A stretch of DNA of 64,000 nt from Methanocatella intestini (GTDB lineage: Archaea > Methanobacteriota > Methanobacteria > Methanobacteriales > Methanobacteriaceae), in NCBI RefSeq assembly GCF_002252585.1, contig NZ_NQLD01000014.1, one strand, 5' to 3'. Positions 55,303 through 64,000 of this stretch are shown here, piece after piece (within the stretch, counting starts at the first letter, position 1; every line of letters begins with the position of its first letter). The notes beneath the pieces are model-generated. The model did not search any database, was not told the DNA's origin, and saw nothing but the letters and a program-made list of their open reading frames with translations. Position numbers and translations under genes: made by a program.

Positions 55303-56568
55303 TTGAAAAAGTGGAGTATACCAATAATTTTCTTTATAATATTTATGATGTGTATAAGTAGTGTGGCTGCTACTTGTAATGTAATGGTTATCACTGATCC
55401 TACTGGTAAAGATCCAAATGGAGCTGCTGCTGGAAGTATGTCTTTTGCAGATAACATGTTCCAATCAACATTTTTAATGTCTAAAGAACATCATTTTGCG
55501 GTTCTCTCAGGGGGTACTGGTGGTTCAGACTCAAGGTTGGATTCAGTTGTAAACGCTGTTGCTTCTCTTGAAAACAATGCATCTGCAGCTTCTGCAGCTT
55601 CAATCGCCTCTAAATATCAGGGAGCTCGTTTAATTGTAGGAGGTCCTGAAATGGGTATTTCAATTGGAGGTTCTTTTGATGCATATGTTGTTACTGTAGA
55701 TGGTAATGGTTCTATTACTGTAACTCCTTATTCCTCAACTTCTGGTGGAATAGCTACTTTACAGCCAGGACAAAAAGGAGCTATTATTCACTTAAGGAAT
55801 TCTGAAGGAAACCCATTATATGGTACTGCAGATACTGTTCGTAAACAAACTGCAATTAATATTGGAAAAATGATTAGGGATGGATATCCAGCAACAACCA
55901 TTGTTTCTGAAGCTATGGGTGAAGTAGCTAATGATTCTGGTGAAAAATACGGTGGGGGTGCGGTAAACCTTGTATCTGGTTTATCCACTGGTGATATGTT
56001 CACTCCTAAAGATTTAAATGAATCTGGTTATCCGATGAATGAAGTTTATTCAAAATCTTGTGATGATTGTGGATGGTCTGTAGGTTATCCGTCATCTGAG
56101 AATTATGAAGTTTGTCCGGTATGTAATGGTGAGTTAACAACAATTTATGCATATGAAGCATTGGGAAATGCAATTACGGTAACTTCGGACTCTGTTAGTG
56201 TTTCAGTTTATGGAAGTGAAAAACCTGGACTTGCATCAACGACTAAACAAATTGTGGATGCATCAGTTGCTAAAAATGGATATGATGCATCAGCTATTGC
56301 AACTTCAATTAACAAAGGTATTAATAATGGTCTTTTAGTTGGGGTCGATCATGTAGAACCTAAAGATATTAATGTTAAAAAAGACTCTAAAGCAGTTGGT
56401 GTATATTACACAGCATTAAATGGAGATAAATCAGCTCCATCTTGGGATTTACCAGTTGATGCAAGCATATTGAATATTTTAGGCAGTGTACAAACTGCAA
56501 TTGGAGTAATTTTAATATTGCTTGTAGTATTTAGAAGTAGATTATTGAAATCGTTCCAAAATCGGTGA
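55303..56568 (+). CDS. Exported membrane-anchored protein with extracellular Cys4 motif
   Basis: 421 residues, TTG start after GAGGGA. Signal peptide 1-23 (FIIFMMCISSVAA). A long external domain carries GGPEMGISIGGSFDAYVV and many Gly/Ser/Thr. A zinc-ribbon-like insert occurs near residue 250 (SCDDCGWSVGYPSSENYEVC, then PVCNG), unusual outside the cell. A C-terminal membrane helix (AIGVILILLVVF) with a basic tail anchors it. It shares an operon with the POTRA-like gene. Function unknown; its position behind pseudomurein genes suggests wall-related work. Confidence 0.7.
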   Translation: MKKWSIPIIFFIIFMMCISSVAATCNVMVITDPTGKDPNGAAAGSMSFADNMFQSTFLMSKEHHFAVLSGGTGGSDSRLDSVVNAVASLENNASAASAASIASKYQGARLIVGGPEMGISIGGSFDAYVVTVDGNGSITVTPYSSTSGGIATLQPGQKGAIIHLRNSEGNPLYGTADTVRKQTAINIGKMIRDGYPATTIVSEAMGEVANDSGEKYGGGAVNLVSGLSTGDMFTPKDLNESGYPMNEVYSKSCDDCGWSVGYPSSENYEVCPVCNGELTTIYAYEALGNAITVTSDSVSVSVYGSEKPGLASTTKQIVDASVAKNGYDASAIATSINKGINNGLLVGVDHVEPKDINVKKDSKAVGVYYTALNGDKSAPSWDLPVDASILNILGSVQTAIGVILILLVVFRSRLLKSFQNR

Positions 56569-56600
56569 AATTTTTCACCATTAATTATTTTTTTTAAAAC
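56564..56600 (+). terminator. Terminator after exported protein gene
   Basis: GGTGAA pairs with TTCACC across a 4-base loop overlapping the stop codon, followed by an A/T tract with eight T residues. Confidence 0.55.
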
Positions 56601-56609
56601 AGTGATACT

Positions 56610-57044
56610 ATGGCATTGGTCTTAATAAGAGGAGAAAACAATTCAAAACTACTAAATGCAATTGCGGATATGGAAAGACATGGAAATTTAAATTTAGCAA
56701 CTAAACCAAAAATAATTGATGCAAAATTTGCTGATTCATTAGTTGAAAAGATTCTAAATTCTAAACTCAGAACTAGTTCTAAAGTTGCTACTGCCTTTTT
56801 TGTTAAAGAAGATATAACTTTAAGTATTATGCAAATTAAAAAAATTCATCCGCCAGCTCATGTTGTAGTTGTTAGTGATGAATATGATGTTTTCAATCAA
56901 TTAAAAAATAAATTGAATAATGCTCCTGATTTTAAAGGGTATTATTCTCATAAAGCTAAAAATGGCGGAAAAATAGATTATAAACTAAAAGGAAAAGTAA
57001 AACATATTGAGAATAAGAAAATAAATAGCTATTCAAACAAATAG
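56610..57044 (+). CDS. DUF356 family protein
   Basis: 144 residues. MALVLIRGENNSKLLNAIAD, then FADSLVEKILNSKLRTSSKV and IHPPAHVVVVSDEYD, match the small methanogen-specific DUF356 family. It is soluble, alpha/beta. The C-terminal 30 residues are Lys-rich and may touch nucleic acid. Function unknown. It converges on the aMBF1 gene with adjacent stops. Confidence 0.8.
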   Translation: MALVLIRGENNSKLLNAIADMERHGNLNLATKPKIIDAKFADSLVEKILNSKLRTSSKVATAFFVKEDITLSIMQIKKIHPPAHVVVVSDEYDVFNQLKNKLNNAPDFKGYYSHKAKNGGKIDYKLKGKVKHIENKKINSYSNK

Positions 57045-57056
57045 CTATCTTTTTTT
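57025..57056. terminator. Hairpin between DUF356 gene and aMBF1 gene
   Basis: ATAGCTATT pairs with AATAGCTAT across CAAACA, followed by CTTTTTTT on the plus strand. It spans both stop codons. Confidence 0.6.
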
Positions 57057-57527
57057 AATTTTTACAACATTACCGAGAGTACGGCCTTGTGAAGAGTTAC
57101 CTGTGTACTTGCTTAAATCCAATTCTTCCACATTCTCAATTAAAGTAATATTTAAAGCATTTTCTAATTTTTTTGTTAATCGTATATCTGGAATCATTTT
57201 ACCAGATTCAATTCTATTTATAACAGAAACTTTTTCATAGATTTTTTGACCTAATTCTTCTCTTGATAAGTTTTTAGATTCTCTGGCTTTTCTAATTTTG
57301 ATGTTAAAATCTTCAATTAATTCTTCTTTTGGTTCATCTTTAGAGTAATTTTGTCTTGTTTTTTTATTTTTCTTAGGTTTGTTTGATTTTCTAAATTTTG
57401 GTTTTGGAGGTGCTTTTTGTATTTTTCCAAGCTTAGCACATTCATCACAAACAATCATGACAGATCCTTCAATTTTTGCTCTTTTAGGATTGTCAGATAC
57501 TTGTCTACCACAAATTTCGCATTCCAT
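57045..57527 (-). CDS. Archaeal multiprotein bridging factor aMBF1
   Basis: 160 residues. N-terminal zinc ribbon (CEICGRQV...CDECAKLG), a Lys-rich linker, and a C-terminal HTH_XRE domain (IRKARESKNLSREELGQKIY, INRIESGKMIPDIRLTKKLE). It is the archaeal homologue of eukaryotic MBF1, which associates with the small ribosomal subunit in archaea. The end of the gene meets DUF356 tail to tail. Confidence 0.93.
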   Translation of the reverse strand: MECEICGRQVSDNPKRAKIEGSVMIVCDECAKLGKIQKAPPKPKFRKSNKPKKNKKTRQNYSKDEPKEELIEDFNIKIRKARESKNLSREELGQKIYEKVSVINRIESGKMIPDIRLTKKLENALNITLIENVEELDLSKYTGNSSQGRTLGNVVKIKKR

Positions 57528-57732
57528 ATTAATCAGTTTTTTCCTAATTTAATTAATTAAGTATTTATCAGTTAATGTATATAATTAATTTCCCATAAAT
57601 TTTAAATATTATCATTTAGTAAAATAGCATAATAATAAAATTTAAATATGTTAATGTTACTAATGGTTATTAAAGTAACATAGATGTCGAAATTATAAAA
57701 ATTTTCAATCAATATTATTGGAGATGAGTCCT

Positions 57733-58986
57733 ATGGATAATATTAATGATTTGGAGAATTCTTCAAAAGAACAATTAGTTGAGAAAGTTGAATCAATGCA
57801 AGAAGAAATAGATTCATTAAAAGAAGAAAACTCCAGAGCTAAAAGTAATTTAATGTGGAAAGTTAGGAAATTAGAAAAAGATAAAGTTCTAATCGAAAAT
57901 GAGAAAATCAGGTTAGAAAGAGAAACTAAATCCTTACGTTCTGAAGTAGAAAGATTCAGATCACCTCCTTTAGTTTTAGCTACTATTACTGAAGTTTTGG
58001 ATGATCACAGAATGACTGTTAAAAGTAGTACCGGACCTAGCTTTTTAGTTAATTATTCAAAATTCTTAGATGAAAAATTATTAGTACCAGGTTCCAGAGT
58101 TGCTCTAAATCAGCAAACCTTTGGTATTGTAGAAGTTTTACCATCAGAAAAAGATGCAAATGTTACAGGAATGGAAATTGAAACAAAACCTGATATTACA
58201 TATGATAAAATTGGTGGACTTGAAGATCAAATAATTGAAGTTAAAGAAACTGTTGAACTTCCTTTAAAAGAGCCGGAATTATTTGAAAAAATAGGTATTG
58301 ACCCTCCTAAGGGAATATTATTATATGGACCTCCTGGAACAGGTAAAACTTTACTTGCAAAAGCAGTAGCTAATGAAACAAATGCTACATTTATCAAAAT
58401 TGTAGCTTCTGAATTTGTTAAAAAATACATTGGAGAAGGAGCAAGGCTTGTTCGTGAAGTATTTGAATTAGCTAAGGAAAAAGCACCTGCCATTATTTTC
58501 ATTGATGAACTTGATGCTGTTGCAGCTAAAAGACTTAAAAGTTCCACTAGTGGAGATAGAGAGGTTCAAAGAACTTTAATGCAGTTACTTGCAGAACTTG
58601 ACGGATTTGAATCTAGAGGGGATATTGGAATTATCGGAGCAACAAACCGTCCGGATATTTTGGATCCTGCATTATTAAGACCCGGTCGTTTTGACAGATT
58701 CATTGAAGTTCCGCTTCCTAATGATGATGGAAGAAAACAAATCTTAAAGATACATACTAAAAACATGGCTTTAGATGAAGAAGCAGACTTGGATTTGCTC
58801 AGCAGTTTAACTGACGGTCTTTCTGGTGCTGATTTAAAAGCAGTATGTACTGAAGCAGGTATGTTTGCTATTCGTGAAAAAAGAGACAGAGTTACAGTAA
58901 CTGATTTCATGGATGCTGTGGAAAAAGTTCTTGACAAAGAACGTGACGATGAATTTATAAAAGAAGCAGGCGTGATGTTTGCTTAA
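57733..58986 (+). CDS. pan: Proteasome-activating nucleotidase
   Basis: About 417 residues from the ATG at 57733 (GGAG upstream; ATG 57724 is an alternative). It is a hexameric AAA ATPase that unfolds and feeds proteins to the 20S proteasome. It has an N-terminal coiled coil (about 10-65), an OB domain (PPLVLATITEVLDDHRMTVK), Walker A YGPPGTGKTLLAKA, Walker B IIFIDELDAVAAKR, sensor GATNRPDILDPALLRPGRFD. The C-terminus ends GVMFA, so the HbYX proteasome-docking motif appears as Met-Phe-Ala, with Phe in place of Tyr. Confidence 0.96.
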   Translation: MDNINDLENSSKEQLVEKVESMQEEIDSLKEENSRAKSNLMWKVRKLEKDKVLIENEKIRLERETKSLRSEVERFRSPPLVLATITEVLDDHRMTVKSSTGPSFLVNYSKFLDEKLLVPGSRVALNQQTFGIVEVLPSEKDANVTGMEIETKPDITYDKIGGLEDQIIEVKETVELPLKEPELFEKIGIDPPKGILLYGPPGTGKTLLAKAVANETNATFIKIVASEFVKKYIGEGARLVREVFELAKEKAPAIIFIDELDAVAAKRLKSSTSGDREVQRTLMQLLAELDGFESRGDIGIIGATNRPDILDPALLRPGRFDRFIEVPLPNDDGRKQILKIHTKNMALDEEADLDLLSSLTDGLSGADLKAVCTEAGMFAIREKRDRVTVTDFMDAVEKVLDKERDDEFIKEAGVMFA

Positions 58987-58993
58987 ATAATAT

Positions 58994-59057
58994 GTAAGCC
59001 AATGATGAACCCTATGAGCTCTGATATGTGATGAATGATGGGCGAGCTGAGGCTTAC
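58994..59057 (+). ncRNA. C/D-box guide sRNA (double guide)
   Basis: Terminal stem GTAAGCC (58994-59000) / GGCTTAC (59051-59057), seven perfect pairs. Box C ATGATGA (59002-59008), 12-base guide, box D' CTGA (59021-59024), 4-base spacer, box C' TGATGA (59029-59034), 12-base guide, box D CTGA (59047-59050), then TTTTT. Both guides are exactly 12 bases, as expected for archaeal box C/D RNP. The D guide pairs 9 contiguous bases, one G-U, with the conserved CGCCCGTCA of 16S. The fifth base from box D faces C 63139, equivalent to E. coli C1402. The D' guide has a weaker 8-base match at 62796-62803. Confidence 0.85.
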
Positions 59058-59115
59058 TTTTTAAATCTTATTTTCTTAAAAAACTTTATTTAAAATTAAA
59101 TTCTAATACAATATT

Positions 59116-60165
59116 ATGTTGTTTAATAAAGATGATAAAATAACTAATGAAAAAACTATTTATCAAACCAAACCTAATATGCTTTTAGGATGTAAAAAAG
59201 CTATTTTTGGAGTTATTTTATTAATTGTTGTTTTATCTGTTGCATCACCGATTATTACATTTATTGGTGAAATGCAAGTATATTTAATATCTTATGTTAA
59301 ATTATCTTTAACAAGGTATGCAGCTATTGCACTTTTTGTAATTATACTTTTTATTATTCTGTATATAATTTGGCAGTTAATCAACTGGTATTATATGGAG
59401 TATATCTTAACTGATTCAAGAATTATTATTAAATCAGGAGTTTTATACACCAAAAAAAATTACATGCCTTATGGAACAATTCAGGATGTAAGTACCTCTC
59501 AAAGTATTGTAGCTAAAATATTAAATGTTGGAACAGTTTCTGTTTATAGTGCTTATGATAACAATCAAATGAAATTAGCTAATATTTCAAATGTTAGTGA
59601 AGTTGAAAACATAATTTTCTCAAGAATATCAAATCAGAATAATTTAAGAGGCAGACATTCCAGAAATGATTTTTCTGTAAACAGACCTCAAAATGAATAC
59701 TATTCTGATGATGGATATTATGAACCTTCTAATGACTACCTGTCAAAAAGAAGGCAATATTTAGATGAAGATTACTATGATGAAAACGAGTACTATGAAC
59801 CTCAGGAGTATTATAAAAAAGAACCTGTTAGAGATTATGAATATTATCCTGAAGAATTAAACTTTGAAGAAGAAAAAAGGCATAATTATGAATATGAACC
59901 TTATATGGAAGATTCTTTAGAAGAAAATATTGAAAATGCTATTAACAATATGGATAACAGATCTCAAAGCAGGAGCTATTATAATGAAGGCATAGGTGAT
60001 TATTCATATGGTGATGATGATTACTATAGGGAAAATGAAGCTGAACTTTATTATAATGATCCAGACACTCAAGATTCAAAATTTGAAGAAAAAGATATAG
60101 ATACTCATACAAAAGATTCTAAAGAAACCATCATTAGAAGACATTTTGATAAATTTAAAAAATGA
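59116..60165 (+). CDS. PH-domain (bPH2/YdbT-type) membrane protein with Tyr/acidic tail
   Basis: 349 residues. Two membrane helices (about 26-50 and 70-92) precede a bacterial PH domain (about 97-170: YILTDSRIIIKSGVLYTKKN, YGTIQDVSTSQSI). The C-terminal 170 residues are disordered and extremely rich in Tyr, Asp, Glu and Asn, ending in a basic RRHFDKFKK. The tail is unusual for this family and may bind partners or cations. No SD is visible; the ATG follows the C/D RNA by 58 bases. Confidence 0.8.
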   Translation: MLFNKDDKITNEKTIYQTKPNMLLGCKKAIFGVILLIVVLSVASPIITFIGEMQVYLISYVKLSLTRYAAIALFVIILFIILYIIWQLINWYYMEYILTDSRIIIKSGVLYTKKNYMPYGTIQDVSTSQSIVAKILNVGTVSVYSAYDNNQMKLANISNVSEVENIIFSRISNQNNLRGRHSRNDFSVNRPQNEYYSDDGYYEPSNDYLSKRRQYLDEDYYDENEYYEPQEYYKKEPVRDYEYYPEELNFEEEKRHNYEYEPYMEDSLEENIENAINNMDNRSQSRSYYNEGIGDYSYGDDDYYRENEAELYYNDPDTQDSKFEEKDIDTHTKDSKETIIRRHFDKFKK

Positions 60166-60195
60166 TTTTTTTTAAAAAAAGATTAGGTGAAGTTA

Positions 60196-61233
60196 ATGGA
60201 ATTACTATGTATACAATCTCAGGAACATGATAAATTACCTCTTGCAGAACTAAAAGCAGTTATTGAATGTGAAAATATGGAACTGAATATTTCCAAAATA
60301 ACTGAAGGCCTGATTCTATTAACGGATATTTCCAATGAAAACTTAAATGACTATTATCAGACATTTGTAAGAAGATTGGGATACACACATGAAGTAGATG
60401 AAGTAATACTTAAATCTTCCATAGATAAATTAGAAAAAGATATTTTAGCTATTGACTGGAGCAGATATATTTCTGAAAACTTTGCTGTAAGAGTAAAAAG
60501 ATTCAACTCTCCAATTGATACAGTAGCTATTGAGCGAAAAGTAGGGTCATTAATTTTATCTAAATGTGAAAATGTAAAAGTAAAACTAAAAAAACCTGAT
60601 TCCTTAATCAGATTAATTGCTCATGAAGATGCTATTTACATATCCATTGAAAAATTTAAACTTAATAAAAAACATTTTGAAGAAATAAAACCTCATAAAA
60701 GGCCATTTTTCTACCCTGGTTCAATGAGTCCGAAATTAGCCAGATGCATGGTTAACCTATCTAGGGTTAATTCTGGAGATTTATTGTTGGATCCTTTTTG
60801 TGGAACTGGTGGAATACTTATTGAAGCAGGATTAATTGGATGTAAAGTCGCGGGATCTGATGTTAACTGGAAAATGAAAAATGGAAGTGCCATTAATTTG
60901 GATTATTGTGGAATAACTGATTATAGAACATTTAACGTTGATGTACGTGAACTTAAAATGTATGAAAAGGTAGACGGCGTAGTTACTGATCCACCTTATG
61001 GGATTTCTACTTCAACTGGTGATATTGATGGTGATGAAATTTTCAATGAATTTTTCCACTCAATTTATAATAATATGAAAGATGATGCCTATTTGTGTAT
61101 GGCCAGCCCTCATTATGTTGATTTAAATCCTATGATTGCTGAAGTTGGTTTTGAATTAGTTGAACAATATGGAATTAAAATGCATAGAAGTTTAACAAGA
61201 ATAATTTCAGTTATTCGTAAGAAAAATGTTTAA
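60196..61233 (+). CDS. tRNA guanine-N2 methyltransferase (TrmG10-type, THUMP)
   Basis: About 345 residues from the ATG at 60196, 5 bases after GGTGA. An N-terminal THUMP/ferredoxin-like RNA-binding part (about 1-155) is followed by a Rossmann methylase. Conserved motifs are FFYPGSMSPKLARCM, LDPFCGTGGILIEAGL and the catalytic TDPPYGIS. It makes N2-methyl- or dimethylguanosine at tRNA position 10. No partner gene is coupled. Confidence 0.92.
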   Translation: MELLCIQSQEHDKLPLAELKAVIECENMELNISKITEGLILLTDISNENLNDYYQTFVRRLGYTHEVDEVILKSSIDKLEKDILAIDWSRYISENFAVRVKRFNSPIDTVAIERKVGSLILSKCENVKVKLKKPDSLIRLIAHEDAIYISIEKFKLNKKHFEEIKPHKRPFFYPGSMSPKLARCMVNLSRVNSGDLLLDPFCGTGGILIEAGLIGCKVAGSDVNWKMKNGSAINLDYCGITDYRTFNVDVRELKMYEKVDGVVTDPPYGISTSTGDIDGDEIFNEFFHSIYNNMKDDAYLCMASPHYVDLNPMIAEVGFELVEQYGIKMHRSLTRIISVIRKKNV

Positions 61234-61793
61234 TTTTTTTTATTTATTTATAAATAAGTAGGTAAGTTTATATATTACTTAGTAATCACCTTTGCTTATT
61301 TATATACTATATTTACTTTTTTTCTAAATTATTTATTTTAAAAGAGATTTTTTAATTTTACTTTTCAATTTAAGTTTTAAAATTTTCATTATTTCTCTGG
61401 AATTATATTATGTATTTAATTAAATTATTAGTTTAAATATTGTTTTTTAATATATTATTTGATTTATGTTGATATTTTTTTATTTGAATTATTTTTGCAA
61501 TAATTTTTAATTGAATTTGTTAATATAATTTCCCTGTCTATTAGATGTGCTATGTGTTATATGGCGTTGGTCTAAGTTACATTGTATTGACAATTATGAC
61601 TATGATGACTGCTTTTCCACATGTAGCTAAACATATTTAATGAGCACTTGAGTTTTTTGAGTGTGATGTTGGTTTTGTAGATGTGGTGAATTTGATTACA
61701 TTATTGTTATCAAATCAGTGTATTTACTCGTCTATATTTTTTTAGCGTACTTCATAAATTAGCTTTTTTATGATTATCTGCTTTTTTCATTCA
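61234..61793 (+). promoter_or_regulatory. rRNA operon promoter and 5' leader
   Basis: About 560 bases, AT-rich, no ORF. A TATA element TTTATATATT (61267-61276) is the probable promoter, giving a transcript start near 61300 and a leader of almost 500 bases. Flanking AAATAAG and CTTATTT half-sites surround it. The leader contains the 5' arm of the 16S processing stem at 61671-61685. Confidence 0.55.
61671..61685 (+). other. 16S processing stem, 5' arm
   Basis: GGTTTTGTAGATGTG is complementary, with one mismatch in 15, to CACACCTACAAAACC at 63336-63350 beyond the 16S gene. Archaeal pre-16S is cut from such a stem by the splicing endonuclease. Confidence 0.6.
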
Positions 61794-63269
<1,476 letters not shown>

Positions 63270-63335
63270 CACTTTATAATTATTATTTATTATATGATTA
63301 CATTTTTTATGTGTGTTATTAGATGATTACACAGA

Positions 63336-63350
63336 CACACCTACAAAACC
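63336..63350 (+). other. 16S processing stem, 3' arm
   Basis: CACACCTACAAAACC, partner of 61671-61685. It ends 8 bases before the tRNA-Ala gene, so 16S and tRNA maturation cuts lie close together. Confidence 0.6.
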
Positions 63351-63357
63351 TTTTTAT

Positions 63358-63431
<74 letters not shown>

Positions 63432-63436
63432 TTTTA

Positions 63437-63525
63437 TTAGTGCAGCACCGTTTTGTCGTGAAACAGGTGTGAAGGGAAAATATTTTAAATGATTTTCCGT
63501 GCATAAGTAACCCTACTAGCACTAA
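63437..63525 (+). other. Predicted three-way-junction RNA in the tRNA-Ala/23S spacer
   Basis: TTAGTGC (63437-63443) pairs with GCACTAA (63519-63525) and encloses two hairpins. One is CACCGTTT with AAACaGGTG (one bulged A, 63446-63469), the other GGAAAAT with ATTTTCC (63475-63498). About 24 pairs in 89 bases of an AT-rich spacer is more than expected by chance. It may be a maturation signal or a stable spacer RNA. Confidence 0.45.
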
Positions 63526-63547
63526 CTAACCAGATTATTTGTTAGTT
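63524..63547 (+). other. Alternative hairpin after the spacer element
   Basis: AACTAAC (63524-63530) pairs with GTTAGTT (63541-63547). It shares two bases with the junction's closing stem, so the two folds compete at that point. Confidence 0.4.
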
Positions 63548-63574
63548 TATGTGTTATAATAATCTTCAAAAAAG

Positions 63575-63598
63575 ATCTTTTCGAAAAAAGATTTTTTT
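63575..63598 (+). terminator. Terminator-like hairpin before 23S
   Basis: ATCTTTT pairs with AAAAGAT around CGAA, followed by six T residues. It lies inside the rRNA operon, so it is more likely a processing or pausing site than a true terminator. Confidence 0.3.
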
Positions 63599-63757
63599 AG
63601 ACAATATTGTTTTGTTGAAAAGACTATTTTAGTTTGGTTTTTTCTTCTTGATGGTTTGTTTAAAATTTTTTTAAGACTTTTTTCTTGTGTATTAGATATT
63701 TTTTTTTTAGTAATAGTTTGCTTAATTTGTTTATAAATCTTTCATTTGTAAAATTTT

Positions 63758-64000
63758 GCTACTTATGCTATCTGGGGGATGGCTTGGCTTGAGTTGCCTA
63801 TGAAGGTCGTGGTAAGCTGCGATAAGCTTGGGCGAGGAGCATACATCTTTGGAACCCAAGATTGCCTAATGGGACTTCCTAGCACATTTTTTTTGTGTTG
63901 ATCCGTGTAGGATTGGGAACCCGCCGAATTGAAACATCTTAGTAGGAGGAGGAAAAGAAAGCAATATGCGATGTCGTTAGTAACGGCGAGCGAAATCGAC
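63758..64000 (+). rRNA. rrl: 23S ribosomal RNA, 5' part only
   Basis: Begins near GCTACTTATGCTATCTGGGG and contains GGATGGCTTGGCTTGAG, GCCTATGAAGGTCGTGG and AGTAACGGCGAGCGAAA, the conserved 5' domain of archaeal 23S. It is cut by the window end. The exact 5' end is uncertain by several bases. Confidence 0.95.

Overview
The window comes from a low-GC, gut-type methanogenic archaeon of the order Methanobacteriales, almost certainly Methanobrevibacter and close to M. smithii. The evidence is the 16S rRNA sequence, a pseudomurein-type ligase cluster, adhesin-like secreted proteins, thiol:fumarate reductase subunit B, NikR, a hydrogenase maturation protease, PAN, Nac, aMBF1 and archaeal SepF. Genes are closely packed on both strands. 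Start sites often carry GGAG, GAGG or GGTGAT Shine-Dalgarno (SD) sequences matching the 16S 3' end, and several are TTG or GTG.

Layout. 1-5.8 kb: a truncated exported pseudomurein-binding-like protein diverging from a 1414-residue beta-helix/DUF11 adhesin. 6-14 kb: housekeeping (histone-fold protein, ZPR1-like, 2-phosphoglycerate kinase-like, DUF1611, SepF, TatD-like, FilR1-like regulator, glycyl-tRNA synthetase, dCTP deaminase). 14-15.5 kb: a small ORF, a membrane protein and a decayed mobile element with terminal inverted repeats. 15.5-20.5 kb (minus strand): upp-uraA, an odd ferredoxin, a TrmJ-like methylase and TfrB. 20.6-27.4 kb: indolepyruvate oxidoreductase iorAB, two small unknown proteins, an ACT protein, an aryl-CoA ligase, and a sodium/solute symporter with its tiny accessory subunit. 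27.4-34.7 kb: a gene-poor gap, a B12-binding radical SAM protein, Nac, a phosphoesterase, a NYN-nuclease-like plus nucleotide-cyclase-like pair, argJ and a small basic protein. 34.8-46.4 kb: a methyltransferase, the bacterial-type tarI-tarJ pair, argB, an acyl-CoA ligase with an isopropylmalate/homoisocitrate dehydrogenase, a HEAT protein, pdxT, a three-piece glutamate synthase, DUF2115 and DUF5654. 46.5-49.8 kb: a secreted Ig-like/M14-carboxypeptidase fusion, a winged-helix protein and nikR. 49.8-56.6 kb: a methylase, a hydrogenase protease, and the CarB-like ATP-grasp, MraY-like and Mur-ligase genes of pseudomurein synthesis, followed by two membrane-anchored extracellular proteins. 56.6-61.2 kb: DUF356, aMBF1, PAN, a C/D-box guide RNA, a PH-domain membrane protein and tRNA G10 methylase. 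61.2-64 kb: the rRNA operon 16S-tRNA-Ala-23S, with the 23S cut by the window end.

Functional threads. The cell surface is a recurring theme: adhesins, pseudomurein precursor assembly, CDP-ribitol supply, SepF. Amino-acid metabolism (arg, glt, ior, aryl-CoA ligase) and RNA modification (C/D RNA, TrmJ-like, TrmG10) are also well represented. The items most worth a second look are: the C/D RNA with a guide matching the 16S decoding centre; the NYN plus cyclase-like membrane pair; the pseudomurein cluster with a POTRA-like exported partner; TarIJ in an archaeon; an apparent ATT start for the hydrogenase protease; and a nonsense codon four codons into the DUF5654 gene. All assignments are by reading the sequence; no search was run.
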